Shown: positions 25,001-36,100, numbered from the stretch's first letter. The stretch is 64,000 nucleotides of DNA from Chloranthus sessilifolius (GCA_021018995.1 CM037595.1:95554491-95618490), one strand, 5' to 3'. The notes: a model not told the origin generated them from the sequence alone. Program-made: numbers and translations.

Positions 25001-28000
25001 TATATAACAATTTATGTAAGAAGAACCGCAACCGTGACCTGATTCGGTCCAATAAGGTCCAATCTGACATGCACCTGCACCGAGCACAGCACGAGGCACA
25101 CGTGGATTACATTTTGTGTAGTGTTTCTTCGTTACTAAAAAGGGGTGATAACACAAATTCCATGCCGTAGGAAAAGCCCTTGGCTTTTTAGAAAACACCA
25201 CTATACGTAAATAAACAAAAGAATTTTTCCTCCCGATGTGGGACTATGTGAAAAGTTGATTTTGCAACTTTTCCACAAAAGACAAAAGTAGTGTGTAAAA
25301 TATACACACCAAAGCATATACAATATATATAATTTATTTTCTATCATAAATTATTTAAAATCCATCAATCTCCCACTATTTCAAATAACAAAAAAAATGT
25401 ATATATATACTATTCCAGAGAGTTTCAAGAGATTATAATGCGTAAGAGAATGGTGTCTTTCGAACTTGAACCACTCCCTAGCAGGCAAATCCAAGATTCA
25501 CAGTATCATCAATGATTGTAGTCTTGAACTGCTTACACTTTCTGATGAATCAAAATTCATGTGCATATATATTTTCTAATGACCTTCATCTTCATTATGA
25601 TAGCACTTTTATAATCTTGTGCTTCAATCATAGTTTCTATGAACATTTATAAGTTAATGCCTAACTCATCTTAAAAGTGGTTAGATTTCCACGCATATAT
25701 AGGTAGACTTATTAATAATATTTCTATAATACAAACACTTACAACACCTTATTGTGATAGAAGTCTTAAGATTTATAACTCAACGTCACTTTTTCATTAC
25801 AGTTTATACCTTGAAATATTTCTATGTCACGTATTTACAACTTTTTTTTGTCCTTTTAACTTGAGTTATATTTCAAGTAGGGTTGTCGTTGTAATTCGTA
25901 AGTGATGATTAGGATTCAGTGGCTTTTTAGTCCACCTTTACCAAAGTTTGTTGCAAATGGATTGATGCAAGACTAAACACTAAAACCTAATTTAATGGCT
26001 GAGATTAAAAGTTATATTTGTGATACATAAATAAAGTGCAGAATTTCATATAAAATTTAATGAATGTCATTATAATAATTATGTCCTAATCTCATTATAA
26101 TAATTATGTCCAATCTCATTAAACTAAAGTCCACCGGACGATCAATATTTCAAATGCATCTATCAACGGTCCATCACTCGATCAACATCCAATGGTGAAG
26201 ATTAGGGAAAGGCGATCCAACGCTGAGAAAAAAGAACGGTGAAGATCCAACAACTAAAATGAAGAATGATGAAAATCCAATAGTGATAAATAGTAATCCA
26301 ACGGTCTGAATCATCCCATGTGCAAAATCTTTCCAATGAGAGGTCTTTTATGATGTTGCACATGCACATATGGGACCGTCAACTACTCATTCAAAGTTCT
26401 ACACTAGACACAATTTTTTTTATCGCTTTGCGCCTCTGATACACTTGGAAGGTTCTGATTTCCGCATCAAGGATCCGTCGGGTTCTTCAATGACTTGATA
26501 CTTATTATCAAAATAACTCCATTTTTTATTAATTCTCAAACATAGTTATGTCTAAGACCAATGTATCTTGGTTTCCCATTAGGCCCTCAACAGTATTGTT
26601 TCACTATCACAGTGTATAGATATGGGTGGTGAAGGATTTAAGATTAATGGATCATCAATCATCAAATTTCTCAACTACTCCGCCTCCTTACTGCATATCG
26701 CCAATGCAATAAATTTGAATTCCACAATTGAATGAGATAAACAAGTTTGTTCTTTTGATTTCCAAGAGATCGCGGTTCCACTAAGAGTGAATATTCATCC
26801 ACTCATAGACTTATACTCCATTGAATTCCAACTTACATTACAATATGCTTCTAACATACTAGGATTACATAACATAGACTAAAATTTAAAGTTTTCTTTA
26901 AATATCTAAAAACTTTAGATAAAGCATTCCAATGAGCATAACCAGGATTACTAGTATATCTACTATGTTGCCTGACTGCGAATTCAATATCAAGCCTAGC
27001 GCAATGCAATGCATACATGACACTGTCTATCCCACTTAATATTTTAATTGAAAAGAACTTCTATCATTAATTCTCTTTGTATATGTATCAAAATGAGTAT
27101 ATACTACATCTTTCTCAAAATGTTTACACTTTCTCAATATTTTCTCTATATAATGAGATTGGGTAAGTGTAATTTTGTCATCTTTCTAAGGATTTTTATT
27201 CATAAGATAACATCCACCTCTCCCATATCTTTTGTTTTGAAAATGGAGGTTGATAATTTTTTTACTTCTAAGACGATGTCTAAGTCTATTAAAAAAGAAA
27301 AAGCATATCATCTACATGAAGACAAATAATAATCCTTTATTATTATAAAACTTACTATAAATTCACTTATATTAAAGTCATATTAATTATAACTTCATCA
27401 AACTTTTCCTGTCACTATTTTGGCACTTATTTTAGTCCATATAAGAACTTAACTAGCTTCTATATCTTATGTTAATTGTCTTTTAGAACAAACCCTTCAG
27501 GTTGTTCCATATATACTTCTTCACTAAGTCTCCATACGTCTTAATGAACTACATGTTTATGCATGGTACTTATATCAATTAACATTTTAATATAAGATAA
27601 TCTAGTAAACAGTGTAAATGCATCAAAATAATCTACCTTTTGTCTAAATCATTTAACCATTAATATTTTTTTTATAGGTACTCAAGCCTGCGACCTTAAG
27701 AATGCAATATTGGCAGCCTTCCATTGTGCTACTGGGCCACTGGCCCAAGCCCAATTTACCAGCTAATCTTGCTTTAAATGTATCTATAGTTACTCAAACT
27801 TAACTTCCTTTTGAATATCCATTTGCATCCTATAGGTTTTGAGCCTGGTAGTAAATCCACTAACTCCCATGTATGATACCTATTATGGAACCTATTTCAT
27901 CATGTTCCGCTATTTACCGCAATGACTTAATTTTCTTGTTTAATTCATTTTCAACTAGAGCATTAAAAACTTTAAATAATCTAATGGCTCGTGTTTATCT

Positions 28001-30790
28001 GCAATAAATACACATAAGTGTATCTAGAACAATCATCTATGAAAGTGATAAGTAAATCGACTGACACCAGATTCTTTTGAATACTAGGGACATATAAAAC
28101 ATCGGTCAAAGTAACAACCTTTCTAGAGGTAAACAATAAATTTCCCATGTAGATACTTTGTCCACCCCGTGTTTCCTCAAAGAATTTGAGCATTTTGCGG
28201 TTGTTACATACTTGCTTAGTTGCACCCGTATCAATCCATCAATTAGTATCATCTCCAACCATGTTAATTTCTTATATACCGGCTACAAGTTTTTCTTCAA
28301 CCACATTTGCTTGATTTGATTATGAGGCTTGGAGTTTCTTGAAATCACCCGCCCTCCCATAGTGATAACATGCCCCTTTCTTAGCCGCCTTCTTATTATT
28401 ATCTTTTTTCGTCCCTCCTTTTGTTGGTCGCAATTTGCGCTTCGCTTGCAGTTATGATTCTTGCTAAAGTCACCGGGGTGAGTGCTCGATTCAAGAAAAA
28501 TTACCTTAGCAGCAAATTCAGATTTCTTCTCTCAAGTATCCCTATTACTGGTCTCTTCCTCAATCCTTAAATGGAGTAGATCATTCATAGTTTATTTTTC
28601 CTTGCTATGCATTAGCATTTTGTGATAATCCTTCCATGAAAATAAAAATTTCGCAATAATGACATCGAGGAAAACCTCTGCAAATTTTCCCCTTCAACAA
28701 TTAAGTTGTTGACGATCACTTGAAATTCATGCACTTAGATGAGAATTGGCTTTACCATGAACCAGTAAGAAATTTAAAAATTGGCTTACAAGGTAGGACC
28801 GATATCCAACATCCCCTATCGTATACTTCTTCTCTAGATCTTCCTAAAGTTCACATGCCGACTTGATTGATTGGCATAAAGCAAATAGGGAATCCACCAG
28901 AAAATTGAGTATGTGACTTTGGAATGCATAACAACGGCTTGTCATTTCTGTTGTTTTCAGACTTCTTCTAGTGTAGGATCGTCATTTAGCGTAGGGCAGA
29001 AGAAAGTCAGCACATGAGCAATCTCCAAGATCGTCAACATAAAATGAACCTTCTATTGTCATCTTGAAGTTGGTTTCCTCAAAGCAATCAAGTCTAGGTG
29101 GATTCAAACTAAATATATTTGTATTTTCCATCGCTATTATGAGAGTAAAGACTTCAAATTGTAAGATGGGTATGGCTGAAATATAAATAATAAGAGAAAA
29201 TAAATCAAAAACTGAAATTTAAGATTGGCAACACTGAAGATGTGAGGCATGTTCGACGTTGTCTTTAAGTCTTTACTCGCCCCTACCTTCGGTCAACAAC
29301 TGCATATAGCAAGGAAGACTCCAGGATACAAAGGACACAATCAGATGTTGCACTCCACGGTTCAATGTGTTGTACCAAACTGTTGCACGAACACTAGTTG
29401 CCAACAACAACGCTCTTTGAACAGTAGGGAAGAGAATATAAATTCATTTGCTCAGAAGTGCATCTAAATGTGCAATTTTGGGTTCCATTATATAGACTGA
29501 GTGGATGCATACGCAACTTTGATTAAAGAAACAGTCATAGATCTGTGTCCTGTTCAGAATTCAGTTAGATTTGTGTCTGTTCAATCAAGCGTTGAAGATT
29601 AAAGGAAAAAATGAAAAGCTATTAACACAACTCTTCATTAGGATTTGCACCTCAAGAGACAATTCTTTGGTAAAATAAAACGATCATATTTCTACAGTCA
29701 CAAAGAAGGTCAGTTTTCAACAGTCAAAAAGTAATTAAAATATTTTAAGTAAAAATTTACTTTAAGAAGAATTGCAACCCGATCCGATCCAGTCCAGCAT
29801 GGCACGGCACGACACAACGCGCGTGTGTTACATTTTCATAGTGTTGTCCTCTTTACTAAAAAGGAAGAGACAACAAAAATTGCATGCCCCTTAGGAAAAG
29901 CCCTTGATTTTCCTAACTATACATTAGCAAACAATAAGAATTTTGTCCTTCCCCATATGGGACTATGCACAAGTTTGATTGCAAGTAACCTCAGCGATGT
30001 GTTTCGAGTCTTGTCCTTACATGTAAGGATGAGGGCATAAGAGGCTCATGCCTCGTATGCAAAAATACGTAACCGTAATGGGTAAAGTGCTAAACCGCGT
30101 TTTATCAAAGACCAATCAAACAAAACTCTTAGTCAACCCAATGCCAAAACGCGTTTTCAAGGAATGTTACATGCTATCAAACGTGTCCAATGTGAAAAGT
30201 TGCTTTTGCAATTTTCCCACAAAAAAACATTATCTAGTGTGTAGTAAAACAAACACACCAAAGTATAAACACCATATATACTTTAGTTTTTGTCTTTCAA
30301 ATTATTTAAATATCCAACACTGAGTATTCAAATCAATGACCCGTCCCCAATCCGGCTTTAACTTTTCCCCCAAAAAGATACCATATAGCAATTTCATCAT
30401 CAAGTCACAAATAGAATAAATCCACAAAAAATTTCCATCCCATTCGTTCTAACTGGCTCATAAGTTGAATTTCAATATCTGTAACCAACCAAAGAAAGAA
30501 CTATAAATGCAACGAAATAAATAATAATTTTTTTTACCTGCTAATTTGAATGTTAGATCAGCAATACATGTCATGACTGGTTTAGAGATCTCCATGTCGT
30601 TTTTCTTAGCTGCTCAATAGATTGAACAAATAAACCATTTTTTTTTCAAAAAGATAAATAATTATAATTGGAGGAGAAGATTCGAACCTTCGGCTTCTGC
30701 AATTGAAATGACAGAGAAACGAAAGCGATCTCTAAGGATCTCCGTCTTCTCATCGTCTTCTTTCTCAAAATCGCTTTCACCTCCCTCCAT
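11609..30790 (-). CDS. MHF1: MHF1 / CENP-S-like histone-fold protein, four exons
   Basis: Exons on the minus strand are 30790-30688, 30609-30538, 12544-12464 and 11754-11609. They join to 402 nt, 133 codons plus TGA. All three introns are GT-AG and the phases fit (each break falls after the first base of a codon). The product has an acidic start, then RDRFRFSVISIAEAEAKKN, CIADLTFK, EQLAKDLKLFAHH, VNVDDVILSAHRNEHL and a basic tail rich in K and R. This is the CENP-S/MHF1 histone fold followed by a charged tail. In the family, MHF1 pairs with MHF2 in a DNA-binding tetramer that assists FANCM at blocked forks and limits meiotic crossovers in plants; CENP-S also sits at kinetochores. The start ATG is the only one before the conserved N-terminal part. 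Introns are 78, 17,993 and 709 bp. No stop or frameshift interrupts the exons, so I infer a live gene despite the giant intron. Confidence 0.9.
12660..12710. repeat. (AT)n microsatellite in MHF1 intron 2
   Basis: About 50 bases of alternating TA, roughly 115 bp upstream (in gene sense) of exon 3. Confidence 0.9.
12711..14190. other. Intron sequence without a recognised element
   Basis: No gene found. CATCATCATTATTACCATG with TTTGGAGTCAGCCACAC near 13,290-13,345 resembles a widespread plant repeat word, but the evidence is thin. Confidence 0.3.
14200..15300. mobile_element. LTR-like fragment
   Basis: Low-complexity T/G-rich sequence with ATTTATTTATTTATTTAC at 14,710-14,735, CTTATTAGACTGAAAC-type words and a style like the R/U5 part of plant LTRs. 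No ends, target duplication or coding remains were found. Confidence 0.25.
15380..16550 (-). mobile_element. Gypsy chromovirus fossil: pol end and LTR
   Basis: On the minus strand, 16,540-16,145 carries the end of an integrase with a chromodomain-like patch (RLQKYLVKWKNKA, then FQQLDLDLLDLYHTQHSSG). Below it lies LTR-like sequence with TAGCCTATTTAAAGGCTTG near 15,870, typical of a promoter in the R region. Spaced GATCGATCGA words lie at 16,065-16,160. The rest of the element is absent; it is broken and old. Confidence 0.6.
16560..18430 (+). mobile_element. Gypsy fossil: LTR, primer site and gag
   Basis: LTR-like sequence at about 16,560-17,585 contains paired ATCGATCGAT words, two (AT)n runs and a TATA-like CCTATATAAGG at 16,920. 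GTGGTATCAAAGCTTAAG at 17,591 resembles the primer-binding site for initiator tRNA-Met. A gag region follows from 17,780 (MNGITDVLNGMRAELKAIND; FPTFDGSLDPKLFIDWLSDM). No pol part follows. Broken and incomplete. Confidence 0.65.
16641..16783. repeat. Two (AT)n runs in the Gypsy LTR
   Basis: Alternating TA at about 16,641-16,690 and again at 16,754-16,783, separated by an ATCGAT-rich spacer. Confidence 0.9.
18435..18815. repeat. Minisatellite, 78-bp unit, about five copies
   Basis: The word GATCATCTAATGGTG starts at 18435, 18507, 18585, 18663 and 18741, a spacing of 72, 78, 78 and 78. Each unit also has TCGTGCGATGCGATAAG and GGTGATCACGATCGAGATTG. It begins where the Gypsy gag fragment ends. GATC occurs several times per unit. 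Confidence 0.85.
18979..19063. repeat. Long (AT)n microsatellite
   Basis: About 85 bases of alternating AT. Open frames across it code only for alternating Tyr-Ile and are not genes. Confidence 0.95.
19064..19280. repeat. Tandem repeat with GGCCCATATA words
   Basis: Units of roughly 50-70 bp, each with GGGCCCAGAGTAGGCCCAT-like sequence and a following CCTAAGTA-like word, occur about four times in a diverged array. Confidence 0.6.
19560..19940. repeat. GA-rich tandem repeat, 62-70 bp unit
   Basis: Units carry GGGTCCCTAAGGAGAGAGA, a purine run and GAGGGACCCACGCAGGTGG. Anchor words start near 19582, 19652, 19715, 19782, 19844 and 19907. A minus-strand frame of 135 codons crosses it only because the unit happens to be open. 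A TATA-like ATTATAAATAGG lies downstream at 20,049, so 18.4-20.1 kb could be part of an LTR. Confidence 0.75.
20160..24174 (+). mobile_element. Copia fossil, plus strand, with 3' LTR
   Basis: Pieces in order: protease end and pre-integrase near 20,170-20,460, integrase 20,560-21,120, reverse transcriptase 21,590-22,150 (FHTFEPVARLSIVKMLIAL, LCLYIDDVLLFGTD), RNase H to about 22,980 (LTDMLTKGLAKDS). After a purine tract the LTR starts TGTTGAAATTT at 23,533 and ends near 24,174. No 5' LTR was found. Many breaks; clearly dead. It sits inside MHF1 intron 2 in the sense opposite to the gene. Confidence 0.75.
24175..24696. other. Leader-like and unassigned sequence between two Copia LTRs
   Basis: 24,175-24,420 is the inverse of 29,200-29,398, the leader of the minus-strand Copia, so LTR plus leader of one family occur here in plus sense. 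24,421-24,696 matches nothing else I recognise. Confidence 0.5.
24697..30319 (-). mobile_element. Copia fossil, minus strand, two LTRs
   Basis: LTRs lie at 24,697-25,367 (3') and 29,399-30,319 (5'); the 5' one is longer by about 200 bp between 29,985 and 30,185. Internal parts on the minus strand: gag 29,130-28,400, protease and integrase near 28,190-27,980 (KVVTLTDVLYVPSIQKNLVS; FIDDCSRYTYVYLL), reverse transcriptase 27,900-27,100, RNase H 27,000-26,500. The coding region is shortened and broken many times. No matching target duplication was found. LTRs resemble the plus-strand LTR at 23,533, so the two are the same or sister families. Confidence 0.75.
27668..27766 (-). mobile_element. Candidate tRNA-derived SINE inside the Copia fossil
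   Basis: Read on the minus strand: GGGCTTGGGCCAGTGGCCCA, TAGCACAATGG (box-A-like), TTGCATTCTTAAGGTCGCAG, GGCTTGAGTACC (box-B-like, compare GGTTCGAATCC), then TATAAAAAAAA. It interrupts the reverse transcriptase region of the minus-strand Copia. Head, boxes and A-tail fit a SINE, but it is short. Confidence 0.55.
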
Positions 30791-30792
30791 TA

Positions 30793-30845
30793 TTAGGGTT
30801 AAATTGTATCGTCGATAGAGAGAGCTCAAGAAAAGCGCGGGAATT
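30793..30845 (-). promoter_or_regulatory. MHF1 proximal promoter: telo-box and E2F-like site
   Basis: Read on the minus strand, ATTCCCGCGC (30843-30835) lies about 45 bp before the ATG, and AACCCTAA (30800-30793) lies 2 bp before it. ATTCCCGC fits the plant E2F consensus and AACCCTAA is the plant telo-box. In plants this pair is common at genes active in S phase, which suits a replication-fork repair factor. The sites are seen; the function is inferred. Confidence 0.5.
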
Positions 30846-31560
30846 TAGAGAGCAAAATTACCTATTTTTCAATATGGAAATAATGATTTCACCTGGAACT
30901 TTTCGAAATGACTATTATACCCATGAGTTAGGAACGAGTCCGCGAGTTTCACTCGGGCCTCTCTCTCTCACACAGTTCGTATTAGGTGCCCGGCTAGAGG
31001 GCCAAGTGGCCAACCGACTTGGTTCACACGAATGATTATAAAGGTGGACAGGTTTTGTTAGACAATTTTCCAGACACCTTATCGCCTAAGGTGACTGCCT
31101 GTAGATAACACGTCTGGTTCACAGGTAGGGGTGGAAAAAAAAATGGAAAAATCGAAAAGGTTGAAACCGGGAAAAAAACCAAGGGAAATTGAAAGAGAAA
31201 AATCGAATCAGTTCGGTTGTGGGTGCTGATAACCGGTTGAATAGGCAGAGAAAATTAACCCTAAAACACACGAAAAATAAATAAATAGTATAAATAATTA
31301 GAAAAAATCCAAAACCGAACTGATTGAGGACCTATGTGATGTGGAAACAACATTTATGTCTTGTTTGACAAAACTCATGAGAAGTTTTTTTTTTTTTTAC
31401 TTCCCATGGGTTGGTGAAGAAAAAGAAGTCATGGGAAGTTTTATTTTAAAATTTTACCATGGTTTGATTTTTTTTTTTCAACTGTTTGGCTATATTGTGT
31501 AAAATTATTTTCTGAAGGCACCATTTTTCACTCCATATGAACATGTAACCTCCTCACCTC
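30846..31560. other. Sequence upstream of MHF1
   Basis: Contains a CGGTT/AACCG-type degenerate repeat at 31,125-31,330 (ATCGAATCAGTTCGGTTGTG, AACCGAACTGATTGAG). The remainder is unassigned; no divergent gene is seen. Confidence 0.4.
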
Positions 31561-31569
31561 ATCTCGTCG

Positions 31570-31885
31570 GGCTAAAAATGCATTAATCGCTTTAAATTAG
31601 AACATGAATTTTTTGTTTGTCCAAACTTTTTACAAGATGGGTCTTGAGATTATAGGCATACACTCAAATAGTTTTTTATTCCGCCTAGTACAAATCCCAA
31701 ACAGTAACTCTAAACTCGTGAAACATACATCAAGCTCAAATACAAATCACGAGTCATTTTTTGGAATGGGTGCAACATGAAATAAAAAAAATTGATATAC
31801 CCATGATCTCAAGATGCATCATCTCGAAGATTGGGATAAAAACAATCTCCTTTTTCAAATTCAAAGCAGTCAATGCATGTTGGCC
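31570..31885. mobile_element. Foldback MITE, diverged copy
   Basis: Left arm has AAGATGGGTCTTGAGATTATA and right arm ATGATCTCAAGATGCATCAT, AGATTGGGATAAAAACAATC and AAATTCAAAGCAGTCAATG. The middle holds GGGTGCAACATGAAATA. Confidence 0.6.
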
Positions 31886-31974
31886 AGAGGAGATTGGGTA
31901 AGGTTACGATTTTACAGTGCAAATAAATAGTACGATTATGAGGTGAGGTTGCATCTAAACAATATGATATAAAG

Positions 31975-32790
31975 GCCATGATCTACAGATCTACGATGCA
32001 AAAGAGTAGTGCAAAACTCAATCTCTATCATATGATTCGATACAATCAACTGTTTAATCGGATAATGGCTTTGAAGTGCATTGAGTCATATGATAAAGAT
32101 TATGCTTGGTGCCAATCTTTCACTTATGATCTTTAGATCATGGCCTTCAAATTAAGTGGCTTAGATGGTTGGGTTATATTTATTGGCGTCATTTATGGGT
32201 ACCTCTGTTCGCGTCCATGCGTTCTTTGAAAGCACCCACGTCCCAGACCCCTTGAAGACTATTGATTTATTCGGATCAGATGAGGGTGATTGTTTTTCAC
32301 CTCGGTCGTCCATAAAATAGATCTTAAGATCATGTAACACCTATCGGACGACCAGTTTGTAATTCCATGTGTCCCCAGTCCACAAAATATGGCCCTAAAG
32401 TCACGTTTGAGCATGATGTGCGTTATATGATTGAAGAGTCATATTTTGAGTATCGGTGATACAAGAAATTAAAAATTAATCGTCAGATTGATGCACCATG
32501 AACCTAAGATCTATTTTGTGGAAGATATTTGTTAAAAAAGATCTCCATCATCTGATCCGAAGAAATCAACGTTTTTTTCAAGGGTCTGAGATGTAGGCGC
32601 TTTCAAAGAATGCGTGGGCGTGAAGAAAGAGGTATTGACATGTGTGCCATATCAACAAAAAAAATGAGCGTTTGATGAAAAGCTCATAGTCTCAAGATCC
32701 ATTATATGAAAAATTATGGTGAAAAAAAAACCTTGATCGATTGATCTAAAGCAATCAAATGATTTTAAGCATGAAATATCCGAGTTGAAA
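31975..32790. mobile_element. Nested foldback MITEs
   Basis: An outer copy (left arm 32,045-32,190 with CACTTATGATCTTTAGATCA; right arm 32,637-32,780 with ATAGTCTCAAGATCCATTAT) is split by an inner copy at about 32,196-32,636. The inner copy starts GGGTACCTCTGTTCGCGTCC and ends AATGCGTGGGCGTGAAGA. A separate right-arm scrap lies at 31,975-32,040. No clean 9-bp duplication of the inner copy was found. Confidence 0.6.
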
Positions 32791-33062
32791 AGAACGAATT
32801 TCGGGTTGCGAGGGTGGCCACCAAAATTTCTCTAAGCTTTTAACCCATATCATGGGCAGAAAAAAGTGCCAGCCAAATTTTGGCTGGAAATTTTATGTGA
32901 GTTTTTTTTCAAAAAAACTCTAGTTTGTGGGTCCCACCATATTGCCAAACACTTGCAAATTGCAGTTTTGTGGGAAATTTCAAATTTCCAGCTTATTTTT
33001 GCCATAACTCGTGTTAACAAACAGGGCATTAAGGCATTTGATTTGATGATCATCATCTAAAC
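32791..33062. other. Unassigned sequence with a small inverted repeat
   Basis: CCAGCCAAATTTTGGCTGG at 32,870-32,888 is a perfect short palindrome. Open frames on both strands here are short and match nothing I know. Confidence 0.3.
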
Positions 33063-33154
33063 ATCTTTGTTAAATCAGATAATGGCATTTGACTATACTG
33101 AATCATATGATAAAGACTATATTTCTTGTCAATCCTTTGCACCTAAGATCTATA

Positions 33155-36100
33155 TGTTGGATATTTATTAAAATAAATACTTATTTATTATTTTTATAAT
33201 ATTTATTTATTATTAATTTAATAATATTTATTTATTAGTTTTGTTTATCTTTAAATAATTTCTTAAAATTGTTGGTTCCATGTGAAAAAGATGCTTTTGA
33301 CAATACTTGAACTTTCAACCTTCAAGTCAAAGTGATTTGAATTTTGAATTATATTGGAGGAAAAATATTCCCACCACAAGTTAAAAGGTATTGTAAAAGT
33401 TGTCTCACCTCACTTTTTTACAAGAATGTTACTTGCTATATATATGGAAACTTACCTTCCATATTGTTTGACTTGAAAATAGAATCATGGCTCATAACGG
33501 CAGTTCGCCGCCGCGCACGCGCGTATACAATGTGTAAATGGCTGAATCCTATATCTGTGTCCTTAGAATTCGTGTGCCGACCAGAGTATTTTTGTGTCTT
33601 TATTTCGTTGGGTCAAACACTACAGTGTAACGTAGTGTGTGACGGATCGGTGCTTCACCGCGACTTCATTGTATCCTGATGGTGAGGTGAATTTGTCGTT
33701 ATCTCGTTGTATAGAGGGGTAAATATTGTCTTAAAGACAGCGATCTAATCGTACCTTAAAGTAATTTTTTTGGTCTATTTCTATCACTTTTGTGTAATCC
33801 CGCCAACAATTTTAAGACAATATTCTCTATGGCATAAAAGATGATGAATCTCCAACACGAAGATCACAAAACTCGAGTGATGACACGAATTTTAAATGAT
33901 GGCAGTCAAAAGTATATTTTCTACTCACAATTCAAAAAATCACATACATTCTCACTATGGACTCACCACCATCAGAGCATGAAGATGAAACACTTGAAGA
34001 AGGTAGAATCCGTACGAAATGAGAAAGCGACAATTACACGTACAAAGGCTATATTTTCAACGCTCTCGTCAATTCTCTTTTTGATGTCTATCAATCTTAC
34101 AAGACTGCAAATGAGATATGAGAGGCTCTTGAACTGAAATACAAAGTCGAGAAAGTCAGTGTGCGTACATATTTAGTAAGTGGGTTATTTAATTTTAAGA
34201 TGACTGACTTTAAACATATTTTGGAGCATGTTAGCTTCAATAATCTTGTGGCGGAAGAGTGCACTATAGACGAAAGTTTTCAAGTCTCTACGATTATTAT
34301 AAAATTACCGTTGGGATAAAAAAATTATTGTAAGAGTTTAAAACATACGAAAGAAGATCGTACTATAGAGAAACTCTTGACTCATCTTCACATAGAAGAG
34401 GCTCGTCTATGTGACAAAGAGGAAGAGAAAACTGAACTTGTCTCCAAAGCTCATATTGTTGAAGATGCATCCACATCGGAGAAGAAGAAAAACAAATGGA
34501 AGAACTTCAAATTCAATCCGAATAAGAAGGATTTCAAGAGAGGAAAAAATTACTGTAAGAGTTTATTGTAAAATTACCGTTGAGATAAAAAAATTACTGT
34601 AAGAGTTTAAAACATACGAAAGAAGGTCGTACTATGGAGAAACCCTTGACTCATCTTCGCATAGAAGAGGCCCGTCTACGTGACAAGGAGAAGGAGAAAA
34701 TTGAACTCGTCTCCAAAGCTTACATTGTTGAAGATGCATCCACATCAAAGAAGAAGAAGAACAAATGAAAAAACTTCAAATTGAAGTCGAATAAGAAGGA
34801 TTTCAAGAGAAGAAAAGACAAGAAAAAGACAAAGAAGGGTACTTATTTTTATTGCAAGAAATCAACCCATTTCAAACGTGATTGTCAAGAATTCTTGAAG
34901 AATAAAAATCAGGTAAACGTTATGGGTGAAAAAGATCTCGTTACAATGATCTCTGAAGTCAACATGGTAGATGGTGAAAATAAATGGTGGCTCGATTCTA
35001 GGGCTACTAGGCATTTGACCTTTGATAGGAATAACTTTGTATCCTATGAGACGTCACATGATGGACATAAATTATTCATGGGCAATTCCACTACTACCAA
35101 GGTTATAAGACAAAGAATGATTGTTCTAAACTTTACTTCGGAAAAAACTGTAACCCTAAATGATGTAGAGAAAATTGAACTCGTCTCCAATGCTCACATT
35201 GTTGAAGATGCATCCACATTGAAGAAGAAAAATAAAATGAAGAACTTTAAACTAAAGCCGAATAAAAAAGATTTCAAGAGAGGAAAAGACAAGAAAAAGT
35301 CAAAGAAGGGTACTTGTTTTTATTGCAAGAAACCTGGCCATTTTAAACGTGATTGTCGAGAATTCTTGCAATATAAAAATCAAGCAAATATTGTGGGTGA
35401 AGATCTCATTGCGATAATTTCTGAAGTCAACATGGTAGATGGTGGAAATGAATAGTGGCATGATTCTGGGGCTACTAAGCATGTGACCTCTAATAGGAAT
35501 AATTTTGTATCCTATGATACGTCACATGATGGGCATAAATTGTTCATGAAAAATTTCACTACTGCCAAAGTTATAGGACAAGGAAAGATTGTTCTAAACT
35601 TTACTTAGGAAAAATCTGTAACCTTAAATGATGTACTTCATTTCCCTGAAATATGAAAGAATCTTGTATCGGCTTGTATCCTTAACAAACATGGATTCAA
35701 AATCGTGATCGAATCCGACTTCGTTGTCCTTTCTAAGAAAGGAATATTTGTAGACAAGGGAAATGCCTCTTGCGAAATGTTTAAGTTTAATATCAATAAG
35801 AGATCTACTTCTTCAGTTTATGTGTCACTCAATTTTTTTCTGGTATAATAGATTAGTGCATTTAAATTTACGTTTCATGGAAAGTATAGTTAAATTAAAA
35901 TTTATTCCTAAAATATAAATAAATTATGATAAAGATAGATGTAGTATTTATGTACAATCTAAAATGACTAAGAAGTCATTTAAGAGTGTTGAAAAATAAT
36001 CTAAGTTATTAGATTTAATTCATACTGATTTATTTAGTTTGAATAACATACTATTAGAGGCGGAAAAATATATTTTATAACTTTCATTGATGATTGCTCA

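Larger units (their letters stand above)
12545..30537 (-). other. MHF1 intron 2, 17,993 bp, packed with transposons
   Basis: The donor is CAG|GTAAAA at 30538/30537 and the acceptor is AAGCAG|AGCAA at 12545/12544. The intron holds, by rising coordinate: an (AT)n run, LTR-like sequence, opposed Gypsy pieces, a 78-bp minisatellite, a long (AT)n run, a 62-70 bp repeat array, a plus-strand Copia fossil, a minus-strand Copia fossil with a SINE-like insert, and a short unique piece next to exon 2. The exons on both sides remain in frame, so the intron is inferred to be removed whole. Confidence 0.85.

Noticed and set aside
27668-27766. A true tRNA gene on the minus strand
   Set aside because: Box-A- and box-B-like words are present, but no cloverleaf with acceptor stem can be drawn and an A-tail follows, so a SINE is more likely.
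32850-33060. Overlapping open frames on both strands
   Set aside because: Short, without motif, and the overlap comes from a local palindrome and AT-rich words.
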